Positions 1 to 9,350 of a stretch of DNA of 64,000 nt are shown here, in pieces. The translations under genes were made by a program, and so were the position numbers. Each line of letters starts with the position of its first letter. Position 1 is the stretch's first letter. The stretch is from assembly GCA_003138515.1 (NCBI GenBank), contig PLGG01000079.1, positions 1 through 64,000 on the forward strand. The letters run 5' to 3'. The notes below the pieces were generated by a model. The model made no database searches and was not told the DNA's origin. It worked only from the letters and a program-made list of their open reading frames with translations. The stretch is from Acidobacteriaceae bacterium (GTDB lineage: Bacteria; Acidobacteriota; Terriglobia; Terriglobales; Acidobacteriaceae).

Positions 1-33
1 AGTGGTTAGTGGGTAGTGGTTAGTGGTTAGAAA
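1..33. repeat. Degenerate 7-nt tandem repeat, copy 1 of a 33-bp direct repeat
   Basis: Four to five AGTGGTT-like units with a 7-nt period. The same 33 bp recur exactly at 347-379. This belongs to the window-wide class of intergenic 7/8-nt period arrays. Confidence 0.85.
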
Positions 34-51
34 GACAGCGAGCGGAAAGGG

Positions 52-163
52 AGAGCGAGGGAACAAGGGAACGAGTGAAGAAGTGAACGGGGGAAGAAGT
101 GAATGAGGGAAGAAGTGAATGAGGGAAGAAGTGAATGAGGGAAGTGGATGAGTGAATCGGGGA
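52..163. repeat. Degenerate 8-nt period array with three exact 16-bp units
   Basis: A purine-rich array. The 16-bp unit GAAGAAGTGAATGAGG occurs exactly at 93-108, 109-124 and 125-140, flanked by diverged copies. A 32-bp stretch at 56-87 is identical to 24669-24700 at the 3' end of the butyrate kinase gene, so this is a dispersed family and not a local expansion. Confidence 0.85.
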
Positions 164-165
164 GC

Positions 166-262
166 AGTGGATCGTGAATTGTGGACCGTCGACGGGGAGC
201 GTAAGAGCGGAGAGCAGTGGACCGAGGATCGTGGATCCTGGACCGGAGACCGGGGACGGGGG
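166..262. repeat. Degenerate 7-nt period array (GTGGAYC-like units)
   Basis: Successive heptamers such as AGTGGAC, CGAGGAT, CGTGGAT, CCTGGAC and CGGAGAC keep a GGA core in register with a 7-nt period. No protein-coding reading of the stretch is convincing. Confidence 0.65.
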
Positions 263-346
263 TTGTAGCATTCCGGTCTTCTCTTCGGTCATCCGTTCGT
301 CGATCATCTGCTCGTCGATCATGGAATAAGTATGCGCCGAAAAAGC

Positions 347-379
347 AGTGGTTAGTGGGTAGTGGTTAGTGGTTAGAAA
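347..379. repeat. Degenerate 7-nt tandem repeat, copy 2 of the 33-bp direct repeat
   Basis: Identical to 1-33. Together with the arrays between the two copies it makes about 380 bp of repeat-dominated non-coding DNA. Confidence 0.85.
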
Positions 380-1031
380 AAAGGCAGGCCGGGAGACGGG
401 TAGTGGCGGCGGAGCGGTCGCGGTCTGCGTGTTGATCATGAGACGATTTTGCGCTAAAGCGGAGTAATAATCGGCAAAGTTCGGGATTGTTTTTTGCGCG
501 TGTTTTCAGGGCGTTGCGGGAAGTGGGCGACGGCGGGGGGATTGACAGAAAAGCAGGGAACACGGAACAAGGGAACAGGGAAACAGCGATCATTGGGTTC
601 TTTCGCCCGCTGACGCGGGCTTTGTTTAGCAAGAAGGCAGGGACCAAGCCACCCGAGCGAGCAGAGAGCGCTCGCCGGGGGCCCCGGCAGGAAACGATCC
701 GCCAACAACATCGATCAATGCATTGCTCATGTCGCTGTTGCACGCTTGCAGTGCGTCCATCAGTCAACACAAGCCGACTTTTGAGGAGTAATCGATATCG
801 GTGAGTGTCTAGGCGATGATGCGCCAACCGGCGAGCAATGGAATACGCTCTCGGCAGTAAACGCCAGCGTATCCATCCAAATCAGTCACGGATCGAATTC
901 CTAATGTAGTGCTGCCGCGGGCAACATTTTCAGCTAAACTCAAAACCGGGCGCCCCCAATTTCCCCGACTGAGCCGCCAGGGCAGCTCAAAACCGAAATC
1001 AGATCCACGCAGCCGATGCGAGGCCGTCTCG
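380..1031. other. Non-coding stretch upstream of the first kinase gene
   Basis: About 650 bases without a supported gene. It contains a short 8-nt period array at 552-587 and a GC-rich hairpin at 605-620. Open frames here on both strands have low-complexity composition and no recognisable domain. The first kinase's open frame extends upstream to an ATG at 909, but that extension does not look like family sequence. Confidence 0.5.
605..627. terminator. Possible intrinsic terminator hairpin
   Basis: A 6-bp perfect GC stem (GCCCGC / GCGGGC) with a TGAC loop, followed by TTTGTTT. Short but plausible. No gene ending here is visible, so its owner is unknown. Confidence 0.35.
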
Positions 1032-3920
1032 ATGGGAAACCAGCAAGAAGCAGCGGAGCAACTTTTTGGCGAAGCTCTGGACCTGAGCGCGGATGAGCGG
1101 CGTGACTTTCTCGACCGCGCCTGCCGCAGCCAGCCGGAATTGCGCAGACGTGTGGATGCTCTTCTCGAGGAGCATGACCGCCTGCACGGCTTTCTCTCCG
1201 AATCCCCACTGAAGCTGCCCGGCGACGGCGCGCTGGACCGGCTGCCCCCAGGCAAGCGGCTTGGCCGCTTTACCATCGTGGAACTGCTCGGCTCCGGCGG
1301 CATGGGCGAGGTGTACCGGGCGACGGACGCGAATCTGCACCGCGACGTCGCCATCAAGGTACTGCGCCCGCAAATGGCCAGCGACCGAGACCTGGTGGCG
1401 CGATTCCAACGGGAGGCCCGCGCTCTGGCGGCGCTGAACCACCCGAACATCTGCACCATTTATGAAATTGGCGCCGAGGACGGTCTGGTCTTCATTGCCA
1501 TGGAGTTGCTGGAAGGCACGAACCTCCACCAGCGCATAGCCGGCAAGCCGCTGGAACTGGAAACGGCGCTGACGCTCGCCATCCAGATTGCCGATGCGCT
1601 CGAGGCCGCGCACAGCAGGGGCATCGTGCATCGCGACATTAAGCCGGCCAACATCTTCGTCACCTCCCGGGAGCATGTGAAGGTTCTCGACTTCGGTATC
1701 GCCAAGGTGGTTCGCTCGGAGGCTCGCGGCGACGCAAGCACCGCGATCACCCAAGCCCATCCGACGAGTCCGGGACTGATCCTGGGCACGGTCGAATATA
1801 TGTCGCCGGAGCAGGTGCGCGGCAAAGACGTGGACGCCCGTGCCGATCTGTTTTCCTTTGGCGTAGTGCTGTATGAGATGGTGACCGGCGTGTTGCCGTT
1901 CCGCGGCGAAACCCAGGGGATGGTCATCGACGCCATCCTGAACCGCGCGCCCGTGCCGCTGTCGGAGTTTTCGGCGGAGCTGCCGTCATTTCTCGAACAG
2001 ATCGTACAAAAAGCGCTGGAGAAGGAGCGCGACCTGCGCTATCAGCACGCCGCCGACATGCGCGCGGACCTGAAGCGGCTGCAGCGCGACACCGAGTCAG
2101 AACCTTCCGCCGTCTCTCCCGTCACATCCTTCGACGCCCGCCGCATCGCCGCTGCACGTAAAACCCCGCTTTGGATCTGGCCTGTCGCCGCCGCTACCGT
2201 TCTTGCCGCCACTTATCTTCTGCGCCCCACGCTTCCGCCTCCGCAGGTGACAGGGACCAAACAGTTGACCAACGACCGTATCCCGAAAAACTGGGATGGG
2301 TTCTCCGGCATGCAGATGCCTCTGTTCACCGACGGATCGCGCATCTATTTCCAGGCGTTTGACAGCCGGGGTTCCGGAGCGCTCGAGGAAGTTTCGACCG
2401 AAGGCGGCGAAACCGTTCCCTTGAGCGTTCCCGAAGGACGGTACGATCTTGACGGTATTTCGCCGGACGGGCACAACCTTCTGGTAGCCACCCAGGGGTT
2501 GAGCTCCGGTGGCCCACTTTGGTCGCTGTCGCTGCCTGGCCTCGAACCGCACCGCATTGGCGACATCGCCGGGCATTGGCATTCGGAAGCATGGTCGCCG
2601 GACGGGAGCCTGCTGTACAGCACCTTCGGACCGGACATCTTCGTGACCGACGCCGATGGAGGGCATCGCCGCAAGCTATTCACGATTCCGGACCGCTTTC
2701 GTTGGTTCTTTTGGCCTATGGTGTCGCCCGATGGCCGCCTGCTGCGCCTGACGCTTGGCGATAGGGCCGGTCCCGGAACTTCGCTGTGGGAAGTGCACAC
2801 CGACGGCAGTCACCTTCGGCCCTTGCTGAGCGGCTGGAACGACGGAGCAAACGTGTGCTGCGGCAGTTGGACTCCGGACGGAAAGTACTTCATTTTTCAG
2901 GCCACGAGCAATGGAGTTTCCAGCCTGTGGGCCATGCGCGAGACCGGCGATTTGTGGCACAAGGTCAGCCATGAGCCCGTCCAGCTCACTGTGGGTGCGA
3001 TGAGCGCCGAGGCCCCGCTGCCGAGCAAAGATGGGAAAAGGATTTTCTTTATCGGCTCCCTGCGCCGCGGCGAGGTGATGCGCTACGACCCCAGGACTCA
3101 TACCCTCGGACCTTTTCTGCCCGGCTTTTCGGCCCAAAACCTGAACTTCTCGAAGGACGGGCAGCGCATGGTGTGGTCGTCGTATCCGGATGGGATTCTG
3201 TGGCAAAGCAACGCAGATGGCAGCGATAGAATTCAGTTGACCTTTGCGCCCATGGAGGCGGCGCTTCCGAGATGGTCGCCCAACGGCTCCCAGATCGCGT
3301 TTACCGCCCACTACCCCGGCAAGCAGTGGCAGATCTTTCTCATTCCATCCGGCGGCGGAGAAGCGGAGCAACTCACCTCCGGCGATGAGGGCAACACGTT
3401 TCCGTCCTGGTCGCCCGACGGCAATTCCTTGGCATATTCGGAATGGTTTGGCTCGGTGAGTGCGGCCAGTCGGTTCCCCATCCGCATCCTGAATCTCAAG
3501 ACGCATCAGGTGACCGCCGTGCCGCAGTCGCAAGCGCTTCGCGACGGCGCGGTCTGGTCGCCCGACGGACGGTATCTGGTCGCGATGCCCCTCGATGAAG
3601 ACGGGCTCAGATTGTACGACTTTTCTCTTCACACCTGGCGGCAGCTCGACCAGGCGAAGCCTTTTAAAGTGGCTTACCCCACCTGGTCGCCGGACAGCAA
3701 ATGCGTTTACTTCAATGCGCAAAACATTCTCCAGAACCCGGAATACCGCATCTGCCTCGCCGACGGTAAGCTCGAGCACATTGCCGATATGGCTGCGGCT
3801 GGCGGCCTTGCGTCCGGATCCTTTGGCTTGTGGACGGGAGTCGCGCCAAACGGTTCGATCCTGGCGACGCGCGACATCAGCACCCAGGAAATCTACGCTC
3901 TCGATGTGAAGTTTCCGTAG
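1032..3920 (+). CDS. Ser/Thr protein kinase with C-terminal TolB/WD40-like beta-propeller
   Basis: A PknB-type transmembrane kinase of 962 residues. The N-terminal ~70 residues are the conserved leader seen on many acidobacterial kinases. The kinase domain shows the glycine loop GSGGMG (87-92), the ATP-binding lysine in AIKVL (109), HRDIKPAN (200-207), DFG (220-222) and [11 protein letters not shown] single membrane segment lies near 379-398. The rest is a repeated beta-propeller with WSPDG-type motifs, which probably sits outside the cytoplasm and senses a ligand or surface. The ATG at 1032 was chosen over an upstream ATG at 909 because family similarity begins here and a weak purine-rich site lies ahead of it. 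A hairpin terminator follows. Substrates are unknown. Confidence 0.93.
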   Translation: MGNQQEAAEQLFGEALDLSADERRDFLDRACRSQPELRRRVDALLEEHDRLHGFLSESPLKLPGDGALDRLPPGKRLGRFTIVELLGSGGMGEVYRATDANLHRDVAIKVLRPQMASDRDLVARFQREARALAALNHPNICTIYEIGAEDGLVFIAMELLEGTNLHQRIAGKPLELETALTLAIQIADALEAAHSRGIVHRDIKPANIFVTSREHVKVLDFGIAKVVRSEARGDASTAITQAHPTSPGLILGTVEYMSPEQVRGKDVDARADLFSFGVVLYEMVTGVLPFRGETQGMVIDAILNRAPVPLSEFSAELPSFLEQIVQKALEKERDLRYQHAADMRADLKRLQRDTESEPSAVSPVTSFDARRIAAARKTPLWIWPVAAATVLAATYLLRPTLPPPQVTGTKQLTNDRIPKNWDGFSGMQMPLFTDGSRIYFQAFDSRGSGALEEVSTEGGETVPLSVPEGRYDLDGISPDGHNLLVATQGLSSGGPLWSLSLPGLEPHRIGDIAGHWHSEAWSPDGSLLYSTFGPDIFVTDADGGHRRKLFTIPDRFRWFFWPMVSPDGRLLRLTLGDRAGPGTSLWEVHTDGSHLRPLLSGWNDGANVCCGSWTPDGKYFIFQATSNGVSSLWAMRETGDLWHKVSHEPVQLTVGAMSAEAPLPSKDGKRIFFIGSLRRGEVMRYDPRTHTLGPFLPGFSAQNLNFSKDGQRMVWSSYPDGILWQSNADGSDRIQLTFAPMEAALPRWSPNGSQIAFTAHYPGKQWQIFLIPSGGGEAEQLTSGDEGNTFPSWSPDGNSLAYSEWFGSVSAASRFPIRILNLKTHQVTAVPQSQALRDGAVWSPDGRYLVAMPLDEDGLRLYDFSLHTWRQLDQAKPFKVAYPTWSPDSKCVYFNAQNILQNPEYRICLADGKLEHIADMAAAGGLASGSFGLWTGVAPNGSILATRDISTQEIYALDVKFP

Positions 3921-3956
3921 CGATCGTCCCAACGACTTTGTTCGACCAAAAGCGAA

Positions 3957-3989
3957 AGCGGGAGCACACCGGATAAGGCGGCTCCCGCT
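3957..3989. terminator. Bidirectional terminator hairpin between convergent genes
   Basis: A perfect 9-bp stem (AGCGGGAGC / GCTCCCGCT) with a 15-nt loop lies between the kinase gene and the convergent gene at 4051. On the minus strand it is followed by a T-rich run (TTTCGCTTTT), so it serves that strand best. Confidence 0.6.
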
Positions 3990-4050
3990 CTGTGTTGCGA
4001 AGTTGGTCCGAAGGCAATTGCGCTGAACCGGAGTGGTCCGGCATACGCTC

Positions 4051-4488
4051 TTACTTTCCCATCGCTGCAAGCTGGACGAGCCCAGGGTTCGTTTGGTTCA
4101 AGGCGTACTCGCGAGCCACTCTGCGCTCATTCTCCGATTTGCCGAATCTGATGGTTATCCCGTCGACGGTGTGATCCTCCGCCAGGAAATAGTTGCCGCC
4201 GTATTTCCGGAACACAACATAGCCGGGCCGATCCGTCGATGCTGAAGTGGACGCCGACTCAATCATGGCCCTGCGCGCGGGGAGCTTCGTACCGCTGCTC
4301 AGGCTTGCAATGAACGGGAATTTATCCAGCGTGCTGATGGTGTAGGTCCCGGCGGGAAAGTGCTCCGATCCGCAACTGAACGCGAAGGGAACATTGACTT
4401 GAGAAACATGGGATTGGGCGTGCGCCTGTGTTAGAGACGCAATGGTGACCAGGGTCGCGAAGGCGATTGTGTGGATGCTGTGCTTCAT
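4051..4488 (-). CDS. Small secreted protein of unknown function
   Basis: A 145-residue protein. The N-terminus is a clear Sec signal peptide: a basic start, a hydrophobic core around ATLVTIASL, and an AHAQ-type cleavage site near residue 25. The mature part has a pattern (PFAFSCGSEHFPAGTYTI) that resembles small exported beta-rich proteins common in acidobacteria. No catalytic motif was recognised. The ATG at 4488 is preceded by a strong GGAGG site 6 nt away, so a longer upstream reading is rejected. Convergent with the kinase gene. Confidence 0.75.
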   Translation of the reverse strand: MKHSIHTIAFATLVTIASLTQAHAQSHVSQVNVPFAFSCGSEHFPAGTYTISTLDKFPFIASLSSGTKLPARRAMIESASTSASTDRPGYVVFRKYGGNYFLAEDHTVDGITIRFGKSENERRVAREYALNQTNPGLVQLAAMGK

Positions 4489-4579
4489 GGCGTTTCCTCC
4501 TTGGGGAATCGCGGTGTTGATCACCGCATTCACTAAGGAGTGCGTCATGGCCGGGGAAAAGGGGCAACACCTGTCTAAT

Positions 4580-5194
4580 TTATTTTTCGCTCCCGCCGGT
4601 CTCTTCCTCTCCGTCTCCCTCCGGCAGCGCCGCCCCTGGGTTCAGCTCTCGATAAAGAAACATCCGCGCCAACGACCAGTCCCGCTTCACCGAGCGCGGC
4701 GCCACATCGAGAGCCGCCGCAATCTGCTCCACCGAAAGGCCCCCAAAATACTTCAGCTCGACCACCTGCGCCTGCCGCGGGCTTTTCTCCTTGAGCTTCT
4801 CCATGGCCCTGTCGAGAAAAAGCACCTCGTCAAGCCGCTCCGGCGAAATCGCCAGGTTGTCTTCCATCTCCACGCGCTGCAACCCGCCCGCGCGGCGCTC
4901 GGCATTGTGCTGCCGCGCGTAATCCACCAGCACGCGCCGCATCACATGCGCCGCCACCCCAATAAAGTGCCCGCGATCCTCGAAGTCAATGTCCTCGCCA
5001 ACCAGCCTCAGGTAGGCCTCATGAATCAGTGCCGTCGCCTGCAGCGTATGATCCGGCCGCTCGCGCCGCATATAGGCCTCGGCAATGCGGTGCAACTCCT
5101 TATAGACGAGAGGAAGCAACTGTTCGCCGGCCGCGGCGTCGCCGGCATTCATCGCTTTCAGCAGCCGCGTCACTTCCCCAGGATTGGTTTCCAC
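4580..5194 (-). CDS. RNA polymerase ECF-type sigma factor (Sig-70_X6-like)
   Basis: A sigma-70 family regulator of 204 residues. Region 2 contains the AYLRLVGE and VDYARQHNAERR signatures. Region 4 has a helix-turn-helix with LSVEQIAAALDVAPRSVKRD. This matches the acidobacterial/planctomycete group often encoded near Ser/Thr kinases, which fits the kinase gene about 650 bp away. The start is a GTG at 5192-5194 with a strong GGGAGGAGG site; a reading extended about 60 residues upstream has non-family sequence. No anti-sigma factor is adjacent, so control may run through the kinase (inference). Confidence 0.9.
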   Translation of the reverse strand: METNPGEVTRLLKAMNAGDAAAGEQLLPLVYKELHRIAEAYMRRERPDHTLQATALIHEAYLRLVGEDIDFEDRGHFIGVAAHVMRRVLVDYARQHNAERRAGGLQRVEMEDNLAISPERLDEVLFLDRAMEKLKEKSPRQAQVVELKYFGGLSVEQIAAALDVAPRSVKRDWSLARMFLYRELNPGAALPEGDGEEETGGSEK

Positions 5195-5493
5195 CCCAAC
5201 TTCCTCCTCCCTGCATCGTACCGCCAACACGTTTGAGGCCGACGGTTTGGGGCGCCGCCGGGTACCTTCCCCAGGCTGCGCAGGATTACCGAGTGGCTCT
5301 TTGAGGTCCCTCAGACTGATCAGGGAACGAACTCTGCACGAATTGCCGCTAATTTGGAGGCTCGCCAGAATCAATCCCCATAAACGCCGTTTGTGTTACT
5401 GAAGCGCATTCCGGACGCGTCGCTGGCAACCCATCCCTGACCCAAATTTCTGCTCTACCGGAGTTAGGGAGGATGGGCGACAATCGGCAAAGA

Positions 5494-6069
5494 TTACTGC
5501 GGATTTTTATTCCACCCATGAAACTGTGAATGGTCGCCGGCGCTCCAGGCTTCACGGAGCCCTGGCGCGCTCAGATCCCAGTCGGGGCGGATTTCGCTTG
5601 TCACGGCGCGCAGATCGTGCCAGAGGTCGATGACGGACGGGCGCCCCCAGAACCAGTAGCCGTTGTAGATGCGGTAGACGACGAGGCCGGGCTTGAGGAC
5701 GAGCGTGTACGGAATCATAGGATTGTGCTCGGGGTCTGTGTACTCCTGAATGTCGATGTCTTTCTGGATCTTTCGTTCAGGATCGGACAGAAATGTCCAC
5801 TGGGCGCCGACCGACTCACGAAACTCCTGAAGGGTGTGGTGGTCGTCGGTAGAGATGGTGACGATCTGGGTGTACGCCACGGCGATCTTGGGATAAAACA
5901 AGGCCAATTCCAAATGTTGTTGATGTTCCTTGGGGCAATAGTGGCCGCGGGCCAGCGTGAGAATGAGCGGGTCATCGCCCTGCAGTTCGCTGAGCTTGCG
6001 GATCGTACTCGTGTGGTCGGGCAACTCGTAATCGGGGAAGTGACTTCCAGGCACAATGTCTGAGCGCAT
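5494..6069 (-). CDS. Redoxin (AhpC/TSA-like thioredoxin-fold protein)
   Basis: A 191-residue protein with a thioredoxin-fold layout: PDYELPDHTSTIRKLSEL at the N-terminus, then a strand and the motif LARGHYCPKE carrying the only cysteine in the peroxidatic position, then IVTIST and the IPYTLVLKPG strand preceding helix 4. It lacks a second resolving cysteine, suggesting a 1-Cys peroxiredoxin-like or redox-sensing role. The start ATG at 6069 has an AAGGAG site. Located upstream of, and co-directional with, the ECF sigma gene, with a gap of 299 bp. Confidence 0.75.
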   Translation of the reverse strand: MRSDIVPGSHFPDYELPDHTSTIRKLSELQGDDPLILTLARGHYCPKEHQQHLELALFYPKIAVAYTQIVTISTDDHHTLQEFRESVGAQWTFLSDPERKIQKDIDIQEYTDPEHNPMIPYTLVLKPGLVVYRIYNGYWFWGRPSVIDLWHDLRAVTSEIRPDWDLSAPGLREAWSAGDHSQFHGWNKNPQ

Positions 6070-6198
6070 GATTGGACTCCTTGGGGGCGAATGGCGAGGC
6101 TCGCATCAGGTTAGATGCATCGGACGCTGATTAGTCCAAAGACCGGCGGATTCACCAGGACTTGAATTACGTGCATGTTCCTCTCCGGTCAGAAGGCG

Positions 6199-7371
6199 TC
6201 ATGACGGCGCGACGGCGGGCGCGGCTTCGGAAGCGGGGGCGGGGCGGGTCGAGGCGCGCGCAAAGAGATACCAGACGAGCCATGCCGGCGCGATCCAGAG
6301 ATAGAGAGCGGAGTGCAGTCCGAAGGGCGAAATGATCTGGATTTCGATGAGGACGTAAATGAGAGCGAGAAGAGAGAGCATGGTTTGCGACGGGTTGCGA
6401 GAGACGGCGAAGAGGACAGCGGGAAGAGCGAGGGATTGATCGAAGATCCAGCCGAAGGGGGCGACGAGAAGCGAGACGAGCAGGAGCGGGCTGCCGTGCT
6501 CGAGCCAATCCCATGCGTGGCGGCGCGGCCAGAAATAGATCAAGGCCCAGATGCAGCCGAGAAGGGCGGGGATGAATGCGATCCACTCGGCGGAGGGGTT
6601 GATGCGGTCGCGGAGGAGGTCGCCGAGACAGGGAGTGAACTCGCGGGTGATGACCGAGGTGCGCATGTAATACGCGTACTGGCCCCAGGCAGCGGGATCG
6701 ACGAGGGAAGTGATCAGCGCGCCAACGGCGAAGGCTGCAGCGCCTCCGGCGAGGATGCGATAGCTGCGGGAGACCACGATCCAGATGAGAAGGACGAGGG
6801 CGTAGGGAAGAAAGAGATGCGGCTTGAAGGTACAGAGCCAGAGTGCGGCGCCAGCTACGAAGGGGCGCGACTTGTGCAGGCGGAGAAAGACGGCAAGTCC
6901 GAAGAGCATGAGGATGGAGGTCTGGCCGAGGATGACGCAGAACAGCGCCGGAGGAAAACAGTATCCGAGCCAGGCAAGGTGGCCGGAGGCGGGGCCGAAG
7001 AGCTTCCAGAGGATGCGCACGGAGGCGATGAGGAGGGCGAGCATCGCGAGAGACCAGGGAAGAGCGGAGGCCGTGGGCGAGAAGTAGCCGAGCGGGTAGG
7101 CCAGCGGCAGAGCCCAGGGAGTGTTGCGCATGTAGTAGGAGCCGGGGCCGCGGAAGCCGGCGTCGCGCTCGATGCGATTGATGGCGTCGGGGTCATACGG
7201 ATTGCCGTGCTGGACGAGTTGGCGGCCGGTGGCCCAGTAGACGATGAAGTCGCGGCGGGCGACGACGGCGGGATTGAAGGACATGATGCTGAGAAAGAGA
7301 GTGGTGAAGACGACGCCGAGCGCGCATGCAATGGCAATGAAGAGTGCGGTGAATTCGCGCTGGCTGGCCAC
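6199..7371 (-). CDS. Polytopic membrane protein, GT87/DUF2029-like glycosyltransferase (copy 1)
   Basis: A 390-residue integral membrane protein with about nine to ten hydrophobic segments. Shared signatures with the next gene are YWATGRQLV-HGNPYD after the first membrane segment (an acidic/polar periplasmic loop typical of GT-C enzymes), MRN-PWALPLAYPLG, GQTS, and FKPHLFLPYA. GT87 enzymes use polyprenyl-phosphate sugars on the periplasmic side; the substrate here is unknown. The start is a GTG at 7371. It is a tandem paralogue of the gene at 7510-8697, 138 bp away on the same strand. Confidence 0.75.
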   Translation of the reverse strand: MASQREFTALFIAIACALGVVFTTLFLSIMSFNPAVVARRDFIVYWATGRQLVQHGNPYDPDAINRIERDAGFRGPGSYYMRNTPWALPLAYPLGYFSPTASALPWSLAMLALLIASVRILWKLFGPASGHLAWLGYCFPPALFCVILGQTSILMLFGLAVFLRLHKSRPFVAGAALWLCTFKPHLFLPYALVLLIWIVVSRSYRILAGGAAAFAVGALITSLVDPAAWGQYAYYMRTSVITREFTPCLGDLLRDRINPSAEWIAFIPALLGCIWALIYFWPRRHAWDWLEHGSPLLLVSLLVAPFGWIFDQSLALPAVLFAVSRNPSQTMLSLLALIYVLIEIQIISPFGLHSALYLWIAPAWLVWYLFARASTRPAPASEAAPAVAPS

Positions 7372-7509
7372 CGATGATGGACCTTTCTTCTGGTAGATCG
7401 CTGTGGGTCATCGCAATTATAGGTGCGGCGCGCGTGGTGCCTGCGAGAGAAGCGGCATGGAGGTTGCGGAGCGCGAACCAAGGCGTTCAATAGCTGGCGC
7501 AGATCCACT

Positions 7510-8697
7510 TCATGCGGATGTGGCGGGCGGAGGCATTGGATCTTTCGGGGCGGTTGCGCGGGCGAAGAGATACCAGATGAGCCAGGCTGGGACGGTCCAG
7601 AGAAAGAGGGTTGAGGTGACTTTGACGAAGCAGATTTCGATGTCGGCAGCGAGGATGAGCAGAGCAAGAATCGCGAGCAGCTTGCGGGAGCGGGTGGCGT
7701 AGGCGCCATCGAGCAGCGCGGGTATGGCCAGGCACTGGTCGTAGAGCCATGAGTAGGGCGCGGCGAGAAGCGAGACGAGGATGAGGGGGCTGGAATCGGA
7801 GAGCCAGTCCCAATGAGCGCGGCGACGCCAGAAGTAGCCGAGAGCCCAAAGACAGGCGAGGGCGGCGGGAAGGTATTGCAGCCAGATTGCGTGAGGACGG
7901 AGCCAATGACGGAAGACGTCGGCCAGACAGGGAATGAACTGGTTTTCGACGGAAGGCGAGCGCATCAAGCGAGCGTAATCGGGCCAGGCCGAGGGGTCGA
8001 TGACGAGGGCGATTGCGCTGGTGAAGGCGAGGGCGGCCGTAAATCCGGCGAGGAGCTTGTAGCTGCGCGAGACGACGATCCAGACGGCAAGCACGGTGGC
8101 GAAGGGCAGGAAGAGATGCGGCTTGAGGGCGCAGAGCCAGAGCGCGGCTCCGGCATTGAAGGGGTGGCAGCGATGGAAGCGCAGAAAAAGGACCAGGCCC
8201 AGGAGAGCGAGGAGCGAAGTCTGGCCCATGGTGAGGCAGATGATGGCGGGAGTAAAGGCAAACCCGAGCCAATGGATGTGATTGGGCGGAGAGCCGTGGA
8301 GCCGATGAAGCATGCGGATGGAAACGAGCAGGCAGGTGAGGAGGAGCAGGGTCCAGAGAATCCCGGCAAAGCGGAGGCCGAGAAAACCGAGGGGGTAGGC
8401 AAGAGGGAGCGCCCAGGGAGGGTTGCGCATGATGAGGACGGTGCGCGGGTCAAGGCCGGCAGCGTGCTCGATGGCCCAGATGGCGTCACGGTCGTAGGGG
8501 TTGCCGTGGTGGACGAGTTGGCGGCCGGTGGCCCAGTAAGAGAGGAAGTCGCGATTGGCAGCCAAGTTGCCTGCAATGGGGACAGCAAAGATGTAGAGGA
8601 TGGTGACGGCAAGGGCCAAGCCGGCGACACTGGCAATCGCAAGTTGGGCAAAGTCGCGGGGCTCCTCGACAGGAGGGAGGTCCGGCTTGCTGGCCAT
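7510..8697 (-). CDS. Polytopic membrane protein, GT87/DUF2029-like glycosyltransferase (copy 2)
   Basis: A 395-residue membrane protein with the same topology and motifs as its downstream neighbour: YWATGRQLVHHGNPYDRD, MRNPPWALPLAYPLG, MGQTSLLALLGLVLFLRFH, ALKPHLFLP and WIVVSRSYKLLAG. The pair arose by tandem duplication and has since diverged substantially. Start ATG at 8697. Likely a polyprenyl-phosphate-dependent glycosyltransferase for cell-envelope glycan or pilin glycosylation. The link to the divergently transcribed pilin genes upstream is inference. Confidence 0.75.
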   Translation of the reverse strand: MASKPDLPPVEEPRDFAQLAIASVAGLALAVTILYIFAVPIAGNLAANRDFLSYWATGRQLVHHGNPYDRDAIWAIEHAAGLDPRTVLIMRNPPWALPLAYPLGFLGLRFAGILWTLLLLTCLLVSIRMLHRLHGSPPNHIHWLGFAFTPAIICLTMGQTSLLALLGLVLFLRFHRCHPFNAGAALWLCALKPHLFLPFATVLAVWIVVSRSYKLLAGFTAALAFTSAIALVIDPSAWPDYARLMRSPSVENQFIPCLADVFRHWLRPHAIWLQYLPAALACLWALGYFWRRRAHWDWLSDSSPLILVSLLAAPYSWLYDQCLAIPALLDGAYATRSRKLLAILALLILAADIEICFVKVTSTLFLWTVPAWLIWYLFARATAPKDPMPPPATSA

Positions 8698-9017
8698 GGA
8701 GGCTATTCTACGGCAGCGGCTGGGGATGGCGATGAGAACCGATTCGGGATGGCGATGAGAACCGATTCATTGAAGGCTTGTAAGGTCTGGGAAGATGGCG
8801 GCAAAGGGAGCGGATGAGAGGCGAAGGGAAGGCGGATTTGCATCGGTGATGGAGGCATTCAGAGGAGAGTTCGCGAAGGCGGGGGATTACCGAATGTATA
8901 CAGGGCAGGCCGATGAGCGAGGGGCTGTAAACGCAGGTAGACAGCCCGGGACGCTACCAACGTGGGAGGACCTATCGTAAGGCGTTGATTCTACAATGAC
9001 GATCTTTTGTCCGAGAT
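8698..9017. other. Intergenic region between divergent GT87-like and pilin genes
   Basis: No gene is supported. It contains an exact tandem duplication of a 23-bp unit (8723-8745 and 8746-8768), beginning GGGATGGCGATG and ending ACCGATTC. The remainder shows no recognisable motif before the pilin promoter. Confidence 0.6.
8723..8768. repeat. Exact 23-bp tandem duplication
   Basis: Two adjacent identical 23-bp units lie just upstream of the second GT87-like gene, in the spot where its promoter and leader would be. Confidence 0.9.
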
Positions 9018-9033
9018 TGGCACGTCAGATGCT
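9018..9033 (+). promoter_or_regulatory. Sigma-54-type -24/-12 promoter upstream of pilin gene 1
   Basis: TTGGCACG is followed at exact -24/-12 spacing by ATGCT. The GG at 9019-9020 and the GC at 9031-9032 are 12 nt apart, as in the consensus TGGCACG-N4-TTGCW, with a single mismatch in the -12 element. Predicted transcription start is near 9044, giving a leader of about 44 nt before the pilin ATG. Confidence 0.6.
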
Positions 9034-9087
9034 ATCTAGAGGGTGCCCGGCTGAGGCTGGGGATTTGAACTCTCGGAGAGAAAACAC

Positions 9088-9273
9088 ATGAATAATCTGT
9101 TTCTGTCGCTTTATGTGAAACTCCAGACCCTGATGGCAACTGAAGATGGTCAGGATCTGGTCGAGTACGCCCTTCTGGTTGCTCTGGTTGCTCTCGCGGC
9201 CATCGTCGGCGTGCAAAACGTGGCCACTGCGGTCACCAAGGTATTCAACAACATCAGCACATCGCTGGCATAG
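9088..9273 (+). CDS. Flp/Fap-type pilin prepilin (copy 1)
   Basis: A 61-residue type IVb (Flp) prepilin for a Tad-type pilus. The leader ends in ...ATEDG, with the class signature G/QDLVEY in which Glu is at +5 and Tyr at +6 of the mature protein; a TadV-like prepilin peptidase would cut after the Gly. A single hydrophobic helix (ALLVALVALAAIVG) follows, and the C-terminus is NNISTSLA. The start ATG has a GGAGAG site. A sigma-54-like promoter lies upstream and a hairpin terminator downstream, so the gene looks monocistronic. No tad assembly genes are in the window. Confidence 0.92.
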   Translation: MNNLFLSLYVKLQTLMATEDGQDLVEYALLVALVALAAIVGVQNVATAVTKVFNNISTSLA

Positions 9274-9315
9274 TCGCTCGGGGAATTTCAATCACCTCAG
9301 CCCCTTATGCGGGAA

Positions 9316-9350
9316 GGCGCGGATCCGGCAAGAAGCCGAACGCGCCTTTT
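9316..9350 (+). terminator. Intrinsic terminator after pilin gene 1
   Basis: A two-part stem: GGCGCG 9316-9321 pairs with CGCGCC 9341-9346, and CGGC 9326-9329 pairs with GCCG 9335-9338. It is followed directly by TTTT. Confidence 0.65.

Noticed and set aside
1-450. CRISPR array in the repeat-rich left end
   Set aside because: Units are 7-16 nt, imperfect and directly tandem, with no unique spacers of 25-40 nt and no cas genes.
366-827. Several open frames of 60-150 codons in the left intergenic region
   Set aside because: Low-complexity Ser/Pro/Arg-rich translations on repeat DNA, no ribosome-binding sites and no domain patterns.
6313-8817. Long open frames opposite the GT87-like genes on the plus strand
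   Set aside because: They are high-GC antisense readings dominated by Glu, Gly, Asp and Arg; the minus-strand membrane proteins have clear family motifs.
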